A stretch of 25,467 nt of DNA. Source: DASUMP01 sp036277635 (GTDB lineage Bacteria > Actinomycetota > Acidimicrobiia > IMCC26256 > PALSA-610). Position 1 is the first letter of the stretch, and each line of letters starts with the position of its first letter. Made by a program: the position numbers and the translations under genes. Below, piece after piece: positions 14,956-21,344 of the stretch. The notes beneath the pieces were generated by a model. The model searched no databases, was not told where the DNA came from, and saw nothing but the letters and a program-made list of their open reading frames with translations. Location: contig DASUMP010000155.1 in NCBI GenBank assembly GCA_036277635.1, forward strand, positions 1 to 25,467, written 5' to 3'.

Positions 14956-15864
14956 TCAACGCTTCCGCTTCTTCTTGCGCCGACGCGCCGCGGCCGCGGC
15001 CTTCGCCTTCGCCGCGGCCTCGTCGGACGCCTCCGATGACACGACCTCGACCGCGTTCGACGTGGCGGTGTCGGAGCGACCGTGGTCGTAGTACTTGTTC
15101 AACACGAGCTGCTGCTGGCCGATCCGCCACGCGTTGCTGGTCACGAAGTAGACGACCAACCCCGCGGCGAAGTTCAGCGACAGCAACCCGAACACCACCG
15201 GCATGACTTTGCCGATGATCTGCATCTGGGCCGTCGCCGCAGTGTTGCCCGACGACTTCTGACGGGCCATCGTCTGGCGGGCCTGGTACCAGCCAGTGAA
15301 GATCACGAGCGCGACCAGCACGTAGTAGGGGAGCGTGTCGGCGAACCCGCCGCTCGCTTTGCTGGCAGCAATTGACAGGTCCATCCCGAGGAACTTCACG
15401 CTCGAGAAGTCGGGATTGTTGCACGCCGCCGCGGTCGTCTCCGGCCGGCACAAGTCGTGGAAGAGCTTGCTGCCCGTGGGCACGTGGTCCTGGATGCTGC
15501 GCAACACCGAGAACAGAGCGAAGAACACGGGCATCTGCATCAGGAGCGGCAGGCACCCGCTGAGCGGGTTGATCTTGTTCTCCTGGTAGAAGCGCATGAT
15601 TTCTTCGTTCTGCTTCTGGCGCGCTTCTGGGCTCTTGTCGTTCTTGTAGCGCTGCTGGATCTTCTTGATCTCCGGCTGGACCCGCTGCATCGCGATCATC
15701 GAGCGCGTCTGCTTGGCGGTCAGCGGGAACAGCAGCAGCATCACCGTGCAGGTGAGCAGGATGATCGACACGCCGAGGCTGGGCACGAACGAGTAGAAGA
15801 ACGAGAGCACGTAGCCGATCGGTGTGGCGATCGGATCGAGCACGGACGCCATGACGAGGCTCAC
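14956..15864 (-). CDS. yidC: membrane protein insertase YidC/Oxa1 family
   Basis: This 302-aa insertase puts proteins into the cytoplasmic membrane with or without SecYEG. The Oxa1 core is complete: the first helix (about 15-48, LSFFYSFVPSLGVSIILLTCTVMLLLFPL), the cytoplasmic hairpin loop (KIQQRYKNDKSPEARQ), the conserved NPLSGCLPLLMQMPVFFALFSVL, then three further helices ending in NFAAGLVVYFVTSNAWRIGQQ. The conserved groove Arg is probably in the KQTR segment just after the first helix. There is no large periplasmic domain, as usual for Gram-positives. The C-terminal tail is Lys/Arg-rich (ARRRKKKRKR) and could contact the ribosome. The GTG start at 15864 overlaps the yidD stop (GTGA). Confidence 0.96.
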   Translation of the reverse strand: MSLVMASVLDPIATPIGYVLSFFYSFVPSLGVSIILLTCTVMLLLFPLTAKQTRSMIAMQRVQPEIKKIQQRYKNDKSPEARQKQNEEIMRFYQENKINPLSGCLPLLMQMPVFFALFSVLRSIQDHVPTGSKLFHDLCRPETTAAACNNPDFSSVKFLGMDLSIAASKASGGFADTLPYYVLVALVIFTGWYQARQTMARQKSSGNTAATAQMQIIGKVMPVVFGLLSLNFAAGLVVYFVTSNAWRIGQQQLVLNKYYDHGRSDTATSNAVEVVSSEASDEAAAKAKAAAAARRRKKKRKR

Positions 15865-16130
15865 GGGCGGGCTCCGTGGGGTTCAGGACGCCGAGGGCGT
15901 CGGGGGGGCACCGGGTCGGCGCCCGAGCCACCGAGCGGGTGGCACCGGGCGATCCGTCGAACTGCGAGCCATCCGCCGCGAGCAGCGCCGTGGACCTCGA
16001 CCGCTTCCATCGCGTACGCGGAGCAGGTCGGCAGGTACCGGCACCGCGGAGTCCCCGCTGCGCTCATCCACCGGTACGCGCGGAGCGCGCGCAACACAAC
16101 GCGAGCGGTGAGGCTCGGACGCTCGGTCAT
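15861..16130 (-). CDS. yidD: membrane protein insertion efficiency factor YidD
   Basis: This 89-aa small protein of the YidD (DUF37) family is bound to the inner face of the membrane and assists YidC-dependent insertion. The family signature is complete: RALRAYRW near the N-terminus, CRYLPTCSAYAMEAV in the middle (with two of the three conserved Cys), then RIARCHPLGGSGADPVP. The ATG start at 16130 overlaps the rnpA stop (ATGA), and the stop overlaps the yidC GTG (GTGA), so it sits in a chain of coupled genes. The Arg/Pro-rich C-terminal tail (PPRRPRRPEPHGARP) is typical of the family's variable end. Confidence 0.95.
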   Translation of the reverse strand: MTERPSLTARVVLRALRAYRWMSAAGTPRCRYLPTCSAYAMEAVEVHGAARGGWLAVRRIARCHPLGGSGADPVPPRRPRRPEPHGARP

Positions 16131-16588
16131 CGTTCGCTCCGCGACCGCTCGAACAGCTGGGACAACGTGGAGCGCACCTCGTCGAACGGCATCTGCGCGC
16201 TCCCGGGTCCGGCGCTCACGAGGTACGCCGAGCCGGCGACGAGCGCCGGTCGGGCGGCGTTCGTGGCCGCGCGCAGGCGCCGGCGCACGCGGTTGCGGAC
16301 GACCGCGCCACCGACTCGCCGACCGACGGCATACGCCACGCGCGGGGGTCCCTCCCCGGTCGGGACGCGTGTCACCGCGAGACATCCTGAACGGAGGCGC
16401 CGGCCCTGGGCCAGCGCGGCGAACGCGTCACGGTCGCGGACGCGCCAGATCAGGCGGACAGCCGATGACGGCCCTTCGCGCGCCGACGGCCGAGGACCGC
16501 CCGCCCCGCGCGGGTGCGCATCCGGAGCCGGAAGCCGTGCTTCTTCTTGCGCTTCCGGTTGTTGGGCTGGAACGTCCTCTTCACGCAT
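16127..16588 (-). CDS. rnpA: ribonuclease P protein component, reading frame encloses rpmH
   Basis: RnpA is the small basic protein subunit of RNase P, which trims tRNA 5' leaders. The core is clear: WRVRDRDAFAALAQGRRL (about 48-65), then AYAVGRRVGGAVVRNRVRRRLR (about 85-106, the RNR motif). The start is unusual. In this frame no ATG, GTG or TTG occurs between the ATG at 16588 and a GTG at codon 72, which lies inside the fold. Starting at 16588 gives 153 residues, with residues 1-45 encoded out of frame over the whole of rpmH. The alternative is a CTG at 16453 in a CTGA overlap with the rpmH stop, giving a 108-aa protein of normal size. The 153-aa form resembles the extended RnpA of Thermus. 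The end overlaps yidD. The gene is certain; the start is not. Confidence 0.9.
   Translation of the reverse strand: MREEDVPAQQPEAQEEARLPAPDAHPRGAGGPRPSAREGPSSAVRLIWRVRDRDAFAALAQGRRLRSGCLAVTRVPTGEGPPRVAYAVGRRVGGAVVRNRVRRRLRAATNAARPALVAGSAYLVSAGPGSAQMPFDEVRSTLSQLFERSRSER
16450..16584 (-). CDS. rpmH: 50S ribosomal protein L34
   Basis: This 44-aa very basic ribosomal protein has the classical sequence beginning MKRTFQPNNRKRKKKHGF and ending GRRRAKGRHRLSA. It is a component of the large ribosomal subunit near the exit tunnel. The GTG start at 16584 has GAGGAGG 6 nt upstream. It is the first gene of the minus-strand cluster and is divergent from dnaA across a 360-bp gap. The complete gene lies in the rnpA reading frame, shifted by one base. 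Its TGA stop at 16452-16450 overlaps a CTG in the rnpA frame. Confidence 0.97.
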   Translation of the reverse strand: MKRTFQPNNRKRKKKHGFRLRMRTRAGRAVLGRRRAKGRHRLSA

Positions 16589-16590
16589 GG

Positions 16591-16597
16591 CCTCCTC
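16591..16597 (-). promoter_or_regulatory. single ribosome binding site serving rpmH and the long rnpA frame
   Basis: GAGGAGG lies 6 nt from the rpmH GTG (16584) and 2 nt from the rnpA-frame ATG (16588); counted from its first GAGG unit, the ATG is 5 nt away. No other Shine-Dalgarno is present for the ATG, so both starts would compete for the same site. Confidence 0.7.
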
Positions 16598-16680
16598 GAG
16601 GGCACCTGGGCGCGAAGTGGGCGCCCGGGAGCGACGCGCCCGGCCCCGCAGCAGGTGGGGGGACGCGTGGCGGACGGGGC

Positions 16681-16710
16681 AGTGTACGGCCGCTCGCGCC
16701 GCCCCGGCAA
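16681..16710 (-). promoter_or_regulatory. sigma-70 type promoter for rpmH
   Basis: Read on the minus strand, TTGCCG (16710-16705), an 18-nt spacer and TACACT (16686-16681) form a good housekeeping promoter. Transcription would start near 16674, leaving a leader of about 90 nt. TACACT is also the -10 hexamer in front of gyrB. Confidence 0.6.
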
Positions 16711-16779
16711 TCCGGCCGCGCCGCCCCGGCCTCGGTCGCGACCGGCGTCGCGGCGCCCCTGGCGGCAATCCACAGGCGC

Positions 16780-16788
16780 TGGTAACGT
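16780..16788 (+). promoter_or_regulatory. candidate extended -10 promoter of dnaA (TGGTAACGT)
   Basis: TG-G-TAACGT is an extended -10 like the one before gyrB (TG-G-TACACT). A DnaA-like box (CAATCCACA, 7/9 match to TTATCCACA) ends 5 nt upstream, in the -35/-10 spacer, so DnaA could repress its own promoter. The leader would be about 150 nt and contain three more boxes. Confidence 0.4.
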
Positions 16789-16900
16789 CCCGCGCCGCCC
16801 AACGGGTGCCCGTCGGCCCGACCCGTTGGCTTCCCCGCACGGGTCCCCGACAGGTCCCGCCTCGGCCGCAAGAACGGAGGAGTCGTCGACCTCGTCGCGC

Positions 16901-16932
16901 TTCTCCACACATGTGGATTCGCTTGTGGACAA
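16901..16932. promoter_or_regulatory. cluster of three DnaA boxes directly upstream of dnaA
   Basis: TTCTCCACA at 16901-16909 (+, 8/9 to TTATCCACA), GAATCCACA at 16912-16920 (-, 7/9) and TTGTCCACA at 16924-16932 (-, the actinobacterial form). The first two face each other and make the inverted repeat TCCACA-CA-TGTGGA. The last ends 12 nt before the likely dnaA start. This suggests DnaA autoregulation or a second origin element. Confidence 0.7.
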
Positions 16933-16944
16933 CGGGGGTTGACG

Positions 16945-18378
16945 TTGGGGACAGCCGCAGCCGACGACCTCTGGGCCAAGGTGGCCGCCGCCGTGCGGGC
17001 CCAGCTCAGCGAACCCACGTGGAACACCTGGTTCCAGGGCGTGCACGCCCTCGAGCTGAACGACCACGCCCTCGTCCTCGCCGTTCCGAGCTCGATGGCC
17101 GTCGAGCGCATCCGCACCAGCTACCAAGGGCTGCTCACCGACGCGATCCAAGCCCTCACGGGTGTCCCGCGCGGCGTGGCGTTCGAGGTCGCGACGGCCC
17201 CGCGCCACGACGGCGACCTCGCCTTCGAGTTGCTCGCCAGCGAGCCCGAGCTCGACGCGCCGAGCGCGCCCGCTGCTGCTGCCGCCGCCGCACGCCCCGC
17301 ACCGGAGGCAGAGGCCACCGCCGGGTGGGCGTCGATGAGCCTGAACCCGCGCTACACGTTCGACCAGTTCGTCATCGGCGCGTCGAACCGATTCGCGCAC
17401 GCCGCCGCGCTGTCGGTCGCCGAGAGTCCCGCCCGTTCCTACAACCCGCTGTTCATCTACGGGCCTGCCGGGCTCGGCAAGACCCACCTGCTCCACGCGA
17501 TCGGTCACCACGTACGCGACCTCTTCTCGAGCAAGCGGGTCCGCTACGTCTCCACCGAGACGATGATGAACGAGTTCGTCGACGCGATGCGCGCGAAGAC
17601 CATGCCGAGCTTCAAGCGCCGCTACCGCGAGGTCGACGTGCTGCTCGTCGACGACGTGCAGTTCCTCGAGCGCACCGAGCAGCTGCAAGAGGAGTTCTTC
17701 TACACGTTCAACGACCTGCACGCCCGCGGCAGCCAGATCGTGATCTCCTCCGACCGGGCGCCCAAGTCGATCGCCACGATCGAGGACAGGCTCCGGAGCC
17801 GCTTCGAGTGGGGTCTGATCACCGACATCCAGCCGCCCGAGTTCGAGACCCGACTCGCGATCCTCCGCAAGAAGGCCGAGTCCGAACACCTCGACGGCAT
17901 CCCTGACGGCGTCCTGGCGTTCATCGCCGAGAACATCGCCGACAACGTGCGCGAGCTCGAGGGCTCGTTGATCCGAGTTGCCGCGTACTCGAGCCTCAAC
18001 CGCGAGGCGCTCACCGAAGACGTCGCTCGCCGGGTGCTCTCCGACCTCCTCCCGGCCAGCCGGCCCCGCCTGATCACTCCTGAGCTGATCCTCGACGAGA
18101 CTGCCAAGATGTTCGGCTGGACGGTCGACGAGCTGTGCGGTAAGAGCCGACGACGCCCGCTGGTCACCGCCCGCCAGATCGGCATGTACGTGTTCCGCGA
18201 GCTCACCGACTACAGCTACCCCCGGATCGCCGAGCAGTTCGGCGGGCGCGACCACACGACGGTGATGCACGCGTGCGAGAAGATCCGGGCCCAGATGGCC
18301 GAACGCCGCGTGGTGTTCGACCAGGTCAACGAACTGATCAGCCGAATCAAGCACGGAGCGGGGTCCGCACGTGGATAA
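16945..18378 (+). CDS. dnaA: chromosomal replication initiator protein DnaA
   Basis: This 477-aa AAA+ initiator binds DnaA boxes and opens the origin. Domain I (about 1-85, with SEPTWNTWFQGV) handles helicase and oligomer contacts. A short Ala-rich domain II linker (about 105-125) follows. Domain III has Walker A GPAGLGKT (173-180) and Walker B VLLVDDVQF (Asp236-Asp237). Domain IV ends with the DNA-recognition signature GGRDHTTVMHACEKI (433-447). I prefer the TTG at 16945, because GGGGGT lies 5 nt upstream; a TTG at 16939 would directly abut that site. Three DnaA boxes lie just upstream, and the stop codon itself is part of another box (18370-18378). Confidence 0.96.
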   Translation: MGTAAADDLWAKVAAAVRAQLSEPTWNTWFQGVHALELNDHALVLAVPSSMAVERIRTSYQGLLTDAIQALTGVPRGVAFEVATAPRHDGDLAFELLASEPELDAPSAPAAAAAAARPAPEAEATAGWASMSLNPRYTFDQFVIGASNRFAHAAALSVAESPARSYNPLFIYGPAGLGKTHLLHAIGHHVRDLFSSKRVRYVSTETMMNEFVDAMRAKTMPSFKRRYREVDVLLVDDVQFLERTEQLQEEFFYTFNDLHARGSQIVISSDRAPKSIATIEDRLRSRFEWGLITDIQPPEFETRLAILRKKAESEHLDGIPDGVLAFIAENIADNVRELEGSLIRVAAYSSLNREALTEDVARRVLSDLLPASRPRLITPELILDETAKMFGWTVDELCGKSRRRPLVTARQIGMYVFRELTDYSYPRIAEQFGGRDHTTVMHACEKIRAQMAERRVVFDQVNELISRIKHGAGSARG

Positions 18379-18588
18379 TGCTGTGGATAGCTGGGGACGG
18401 ACCGTGGTCCCTGTGGGTGACGACAGCCCGTCCAGCCCTCGCCCCCCGTCGGTTGTGGACGACCGTGGACGGCGCGGTGGGCGCGGATCGGGCCGCTGAC
18501 CTGCACCGACAGCTGGTTGTCCACAATCCACAGGCCCTACGACGACAACGACCATGAATTCCAAACCAGCAGGCTCAGGAGGACCGTG
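18370..18588. other. oriC: probable chromosomal origin oriC (dnaA-dnaN region)
   Basis: The 210-bp dnaA-dnaN gap has no gene and is the usual place of oriC in actinobacteria. DnaA boxes: TTATCCACG 18370-18378 (-, 8/9), CTATCCACA 18382-18390 (-, 8/9), TCGTCCACA 18454-18462 (-, 8/9 to TTGTCCACA), TTGTCCACA 18517-18525 (+, exact actinobacterial consensus) and CAATCCACA 18524-18532 (+, 7/9, overlapping). A locally AT-rich stretch at 18551-18568 (about 39% GC in a high-GC background) before the dnaN ribosome binding site is a candidate unwinding site. No 13-mer repeats are visible. Confidence 0.75.
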
Positions 18589-19689
18589 GTGAAGTTCCGC
18601 TGCGAGCGCGACACCCTCGCCGACGCGATCGCCACCGCACAGCGCACGGTGGCCACCCGCACCGGCGCGCTGCCGGTGCTGCACGACCTGCGCATCACCG
18701 CGGGCCCGAACGGGATCGAGATCGTCGGATCGGACCTCGAGATCACCAACCGGGTCCAAGCTCCTGCCGAGGTCGAACAGCCGGGCGTCGCCGTGGTCCC
18801 GAAGATGTTGGGCGACATCGTGCGCAAGCTCGATCCCGGCACCGTGACGATCGTGGTCGAGGGCGACGAGGCGCAGGTGAGCGCGGGTCGGTTCTCGACG
18901 TCGCTGCGGTTGAAGGCCGCGGAGGACTATCCGCGGCTCGCCACCGCCGACGGGGCTGGCACGAGAGTCGATGCCGGAGCGTTCGCTGCCGCGTTGCGCC
19001 AGGTCGTGCGGGCGGCGTCGAAGGACGACATGCGCCCGATCCTCACCGGCGTGCTCCTCGCCGAGCACGCCGGCGGTCTCCGCCTCGTGGCGACCGACTC
19101 GTACCGCCTCGCCGTGCGCGACCTGCGCGGCGTCCGCCTCGAGGCGCTTCCGGAAGGCCAGCAGGTCCTCGTCGCCGCGAAGGGTCTCGCCGAAGTGCAG
19201 CGCCTCGCCGGCGACGGCGAGCTCGAAGTCGTGCTCGGTGACCGTGAGGTGGTGTTCCGCACCGATCGGGCCGAGGTGACCGCGCGCCGCATCGAAGGCG
19301 ACTTCCCGAAGTACGAGCAGCTGATCCCGAGCGGGTACCCGAACCGGCTGACCGTGTCGCGCGAAGCGTTCATGGAAGCGTTGGATCGCGTCCAGATCGT
19401 GGGGCAGGGTCGCGACAACGCTGCTGTCCGGTTGTCGATGCACGCAGACGGCGTCGACCTCACGATGACCGCGCAAGACGTCGGGACGTCGCAGGAGAAC
19501 ATCGACGCGAAGTTCGAGGGCACGGAGCTGACGGTCGCGTTCAACCCGGCGTTCCTGCGTGACGGGATCGAAGCGATGGACGCCACCGACGTCGCGCTCG
19601 AGACGATGGATCCCCTCAAGCCCGCGACGCTGCGGGCAGCCGAAGGCGGCGACTTCCTCTACCTGCTGATGCCCGTCCGCACGAGTTGA
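18589..19689 (+). CDS. dnaN: DNA polymerase III beta subunit (sliding clamp)
   Basis: This 366-aa sliding clamp encircles DNA and tethers polymerase III. The sequence begins MKFRCERDTLADAIATAQRTV, typical of actinobacterial clamps, and contains three clamp folds of about 120 residues each, with LRLVATDSYRLAVRD in the middle fold and PVR near the C-terminus (FLYLLMPVRTS), the segment lining the partner-binding pocket. The first codon is chosen as the GTG at 18589, because AGGAGG lies 6 nt upstream; the GTG immediately before it (18586) is only 3 nt away. recF starts inside the stop codon (TTGA), so the two genes are coupled. Confidence 0.96.
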   Translation: MKFRCERDTLADAIATAQRTVATRTGALPVLHDLRITAGPNGIEIVGSDLEITNRVQAPAEVEQPGVAVVPKMLGDIVRKLDPGTVTIVVEGDEAQVSAGRFSTSLRLKAAEDYPRLATADGAGTRVDAGAFAAALRQVVRAASKDDMRPILTGVLLAEHAGGLRLVATDSYRLAVRDLRGVRLEALPEGQQVLVAAKGLAEVQRLAGDGELEVVLGDREVVFRTDRAEVTARRIEGDFPKYEQLIPSGYPNRLTVSREAFMEALDRVQIVGQGRDNAAVRLSMHADGVDLTMTAQDVGTSQENIDAKFEGTELTVAFNPAFLRDGIEAMDATDVALETMDPLKPATLRAAEGGDFLYLLMPVRTS

Positions 19690-20831
19690 GTGCCCTGCCC
19701 GCCGCGGGCGCGACGGCACGCGTCGCACGGCTGTGGATCTCGGAGTTCCGCTGCTTCGAGTCCGCCGACGTGCGCTTCGCCGACGGGCTGACCGTGCTCA
19801 CCGGCGCGAACGGACAGGGCAAGACGAGCCTCCTCGAAGCCGTCGGATGGGTCGCTCGCTCGCGCTCGTTCCGCGGCGTGCCTGACGCGGCCCTGGTCCG
19901 CACCGGTGCCGAGATCGCCGTGGTGCGCGCCGAGATCCTGACCGGCGAGCGTACCCAGCTGTTCGAGGCCGAAGTGCGGGCGAACGGACGCAACCGCGTG
20001 CTCATCAACCGGAACCCCGCGGGGCGCGCGCGAGATCGGTACGGGCTGCTGCGGGTCACCGTCTTCTCGCCCGACGACCTCGAGCTCGTGAAGGGCGGCC
20101 CGTCGGAGCGCCGCGCGTACCTCGACGACCTGCTGTCGATGCTCGCCGCTCGCTACGACGCGGCCCGGGGCGACCTCGAGCGGGTGCTGCGGCAGCGGAA
20201 CGCGTTGCTGCGGTCGGGCGTGCGCGACGACGAAGCCCGCACCACCCTCGACGTGTTCGACGAACAGCTCGTGCGTTCTGGTAGCGAGCTCGTACGGGGA
20301 CGACTGCGACTGGTCGAGCGGCTCGGCCCCGCCGTCGCCGACGCGTACCGAGAGCTCGCAGACGCGCCCGTGCCGGTCGAGGTCGCGTACGACGCCGAGT
20401 GGGCGGCGGGCGCGCTCGACATCGACGCCGTCGACGACATCCCCGAGCGGCTGCGGGCCGCGCTCGCGGCGCGCCGGCGCGACGAGATCGACCGGGGCAT
20501 GACGCTCGTCGGCCCGCAACGCGACGAGCTGCGGTTGCTGCTCGGCGACCTCGACGCACGCACGCACGCATCGCAGGGCGAACAGCGGACGCTGGCCCTC
20601 GCGCTCCGCCTGGCCGGCCACGACCTCTGCTCCGAGCTGACGCACAGCACTCCGGTGCTGCTGCTCGACGACGTGTTCAGCGAGCTGGACGCGCGCCGGG
20701 CCGCCGCGCTCGTCCATCGCTTGCCCGCGGGCCAGACGCTGCTCACGACGGCCGGTGCGATCCCCGACGGCGTGCAGCCGCAGCGGACCCTGCGCGTCGT
20801 CGCCGGACGCGTGGAACCGGAGGAGTCGTGA
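19686..20831 (+). CDS. recF: DNA replication and repair protein RecF
   Basis: This 381-aa SMC-like ATPase binds gapped DNA and helps load RecA at stalled forks. Walker A is GANGQGKT (40-47), the ABC signature is SQGEQRTLALALRLA (296-310) and Walker B is PVLLLDDVFSELD (Asp328-Asp329), with FSPDDLELVKGGPSERRAYLD in the middle, a RecF hallmark. The TTG start at 19686 overlaps the dnaN stop (TTGA), and no other start fits before the core (VARLWISEFRCFES). The stop overlaps the next gene (GTGA). The N-terminal 14 residues before the core are poorly conserved-looking, so the true start is slightly uncertain. Confidence 0.95.
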   Translation: MSALPAAGATARVARLWISEFRCFESADVRFADGLTVLTGANGQGKTSLLEAVGWVARSRSFRGVPDAALVRTGAEIAVVRAEILTGERTQLFEAEVRANGRNRVLINRNPAGRARDRYGLLRVTVFSPDDLELVKGGPSERRAYLDDLLSMLAARYDAARGDLERVLRQRNALLRSGVRDDEARTTLDVFDEQLVRSGSELVRGRLRLVERLGPAVADAYRELADAPVPVEVAYDAEWAAGALDIDAVDDIPERLRAALAARRRDEIDRGMTLVGPQRDELRLLLGDLDARTHASQGEQRTLALALRLAGHDLCSELTHSTPVLLLDDVFSELDARRAAALVHRLPAGQTLLTTAGAIPDGVQPQRTLRVVAGRVEPEES

Positions 20832-21157
20832 CCTCGCGCCGCCCCGGCGACCGCGAGCCGCGCCCGCTGCGCGACGCGCTCACCGAGGTGAGTCGCGACC
20901 TCGGGATGCCGCCGCCCGATCTGCTCAGCGAGGTGCTCGCGGCGTGGCCGTCTGTGGTCGGTGACGACCTCGCGCCGCACGCTCGGGCGCGGTCGTTGCG
21001 CGCCGGCGAGCTCACCGTGCAGGTCGACGCGCCCGCGTTCGTGACCGAGCTGCGGTACCGCGCACCGCAGCTCGTGGACGCCCTCGAACGACACCTCGGG
21101 CGCCGGGTCGTCGAGCGCCTGCGCGTGGTCGTCGGGCGGTCGTCGGCGGGCCGCTGA
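20828..21157 (+). CDS. dciA: DUF721 family protein, DciA-type replicative helicase operator
   Basis: This 109-aa protein of the DUF721/DciA family is the ancestral bacterial loader or operator of the replicative helicase DnaB in species without DnaC/DnaI. The family core is visible: LSEVLAAWPSVVGDDLAPHA (about 36-55), then ARSLRAGELTVQVDAPAFVTELRY and the final LVDALERHLGRRVVERLRVVVG, a KH-like fold. The M. tuberculosis gene at this position (Rv0004) belongs to the same family. The GTG start at 20828 overlaps the recF stop (GTGA), with GGAGG 4 nt upstream. gyrB follows after 187 bp with its own promoter. Confidence 0.9.
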   Translation: MTSRRPGDREPRPLRDALTEVSRDLGMPPPDLLSEVLAAWPSVVGDDLAPHARARSLRAGELTVQVDAPAFVTELRYRAPQLVDALERHLGRRVVERLRVVVGRSSAGR

Positions 21158-21205
21158 CGGCACCCGCGGAACGGGCCGCGAACCCCCGGTTCTTGGCCTC
21201 GGTTC

Positions 21206-21214
21206 TGGTACACT
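21206..21214 (+). promoter_or_regulatory. extended -10 promoter of gyrB (TGGTACACT)
   Basis: TG-G-TACACT is a good extended -10 element in the 187-bp dciA-gyrB gap; the -35 region is weak. It is preceded by two direct copies of CGGTTCT (21187-21193 and 21200-21206) and by a small inverted repeat GAACC-CCC-GGTTC (21180-21192). A transcript starting near 21221 would have a leader of about 125 nt. Confidence 0.6.
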
Positions 21215-21241
21215 GGGCGCACCCCGAACAGTGCCTCTGAC

Positions 21242-21259
21242 CAGGACTTTTGTGTCCTG
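21242..21259 (+). promoter_or_regulatory. hairpin in the gyrB leader
   Basis: CAGGAC-TTTTGT-GTCCTG is a perfect 6-bp stem with a 6-nt U-rich loop, about 20 nt into the predicted gyrB transcript and 85 nt before the start codon. GTCC of its 3' arm can also pair with GGAC at 21262-21265, so two exclusive folds are possible. Function unknown; no T tract follows, so a simple terminator is unlikely. Confidence 0.45.
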
Positions 21260-21344
21260 ACGGACCCCCCTGGCGGGCCGGGTGCGAGGCACCGGCGACA
21301 CCTCCCCCGAGGCCCATCCCCGACTCCCCGACGAGAGGCGACGC

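Larger units (their letters stand above)
16585..16944. other. 360-bp rpmH-dnaA intergenic region
   Basis: No gene is supported here. It holds the divergent promoters of rpmH (minus) and dnaA (plus), a weak DnaA-like box CAATCCACA at 16766-16774 and a tight cluster of DnaA boxes at 16901-16932 just before dnaA. Most of it is GC-rich. In several actinobacteria this region carries the dnaA promoter, while the origin lies on the other side of dnaA. Confidence 0.8.

Noticed and set aside
17011..17026. Half parS (GTGGAACA with a degenerate left arm) in dnaA
   Set aside because: Only 12 of 16 positions match, and the bases encode the conserved EPTWNTW motif of DnaA domain I, so coincidence is likely.
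16911..17906. Possible leader ORF starting at an ATG inside the DnaA-box cluster
   Set aside because: The frame runs far into dnaA as Arg-rich shadow sequence and has no ribosome binding site close to the ATG.
21282..21344. Longer gyrB start at 21282
   Set aside because: It adds 21 residues with no similarity to GyrB and has no ribosome binding site; the GTG at 21345 has GAGAGG at ideal spacing.
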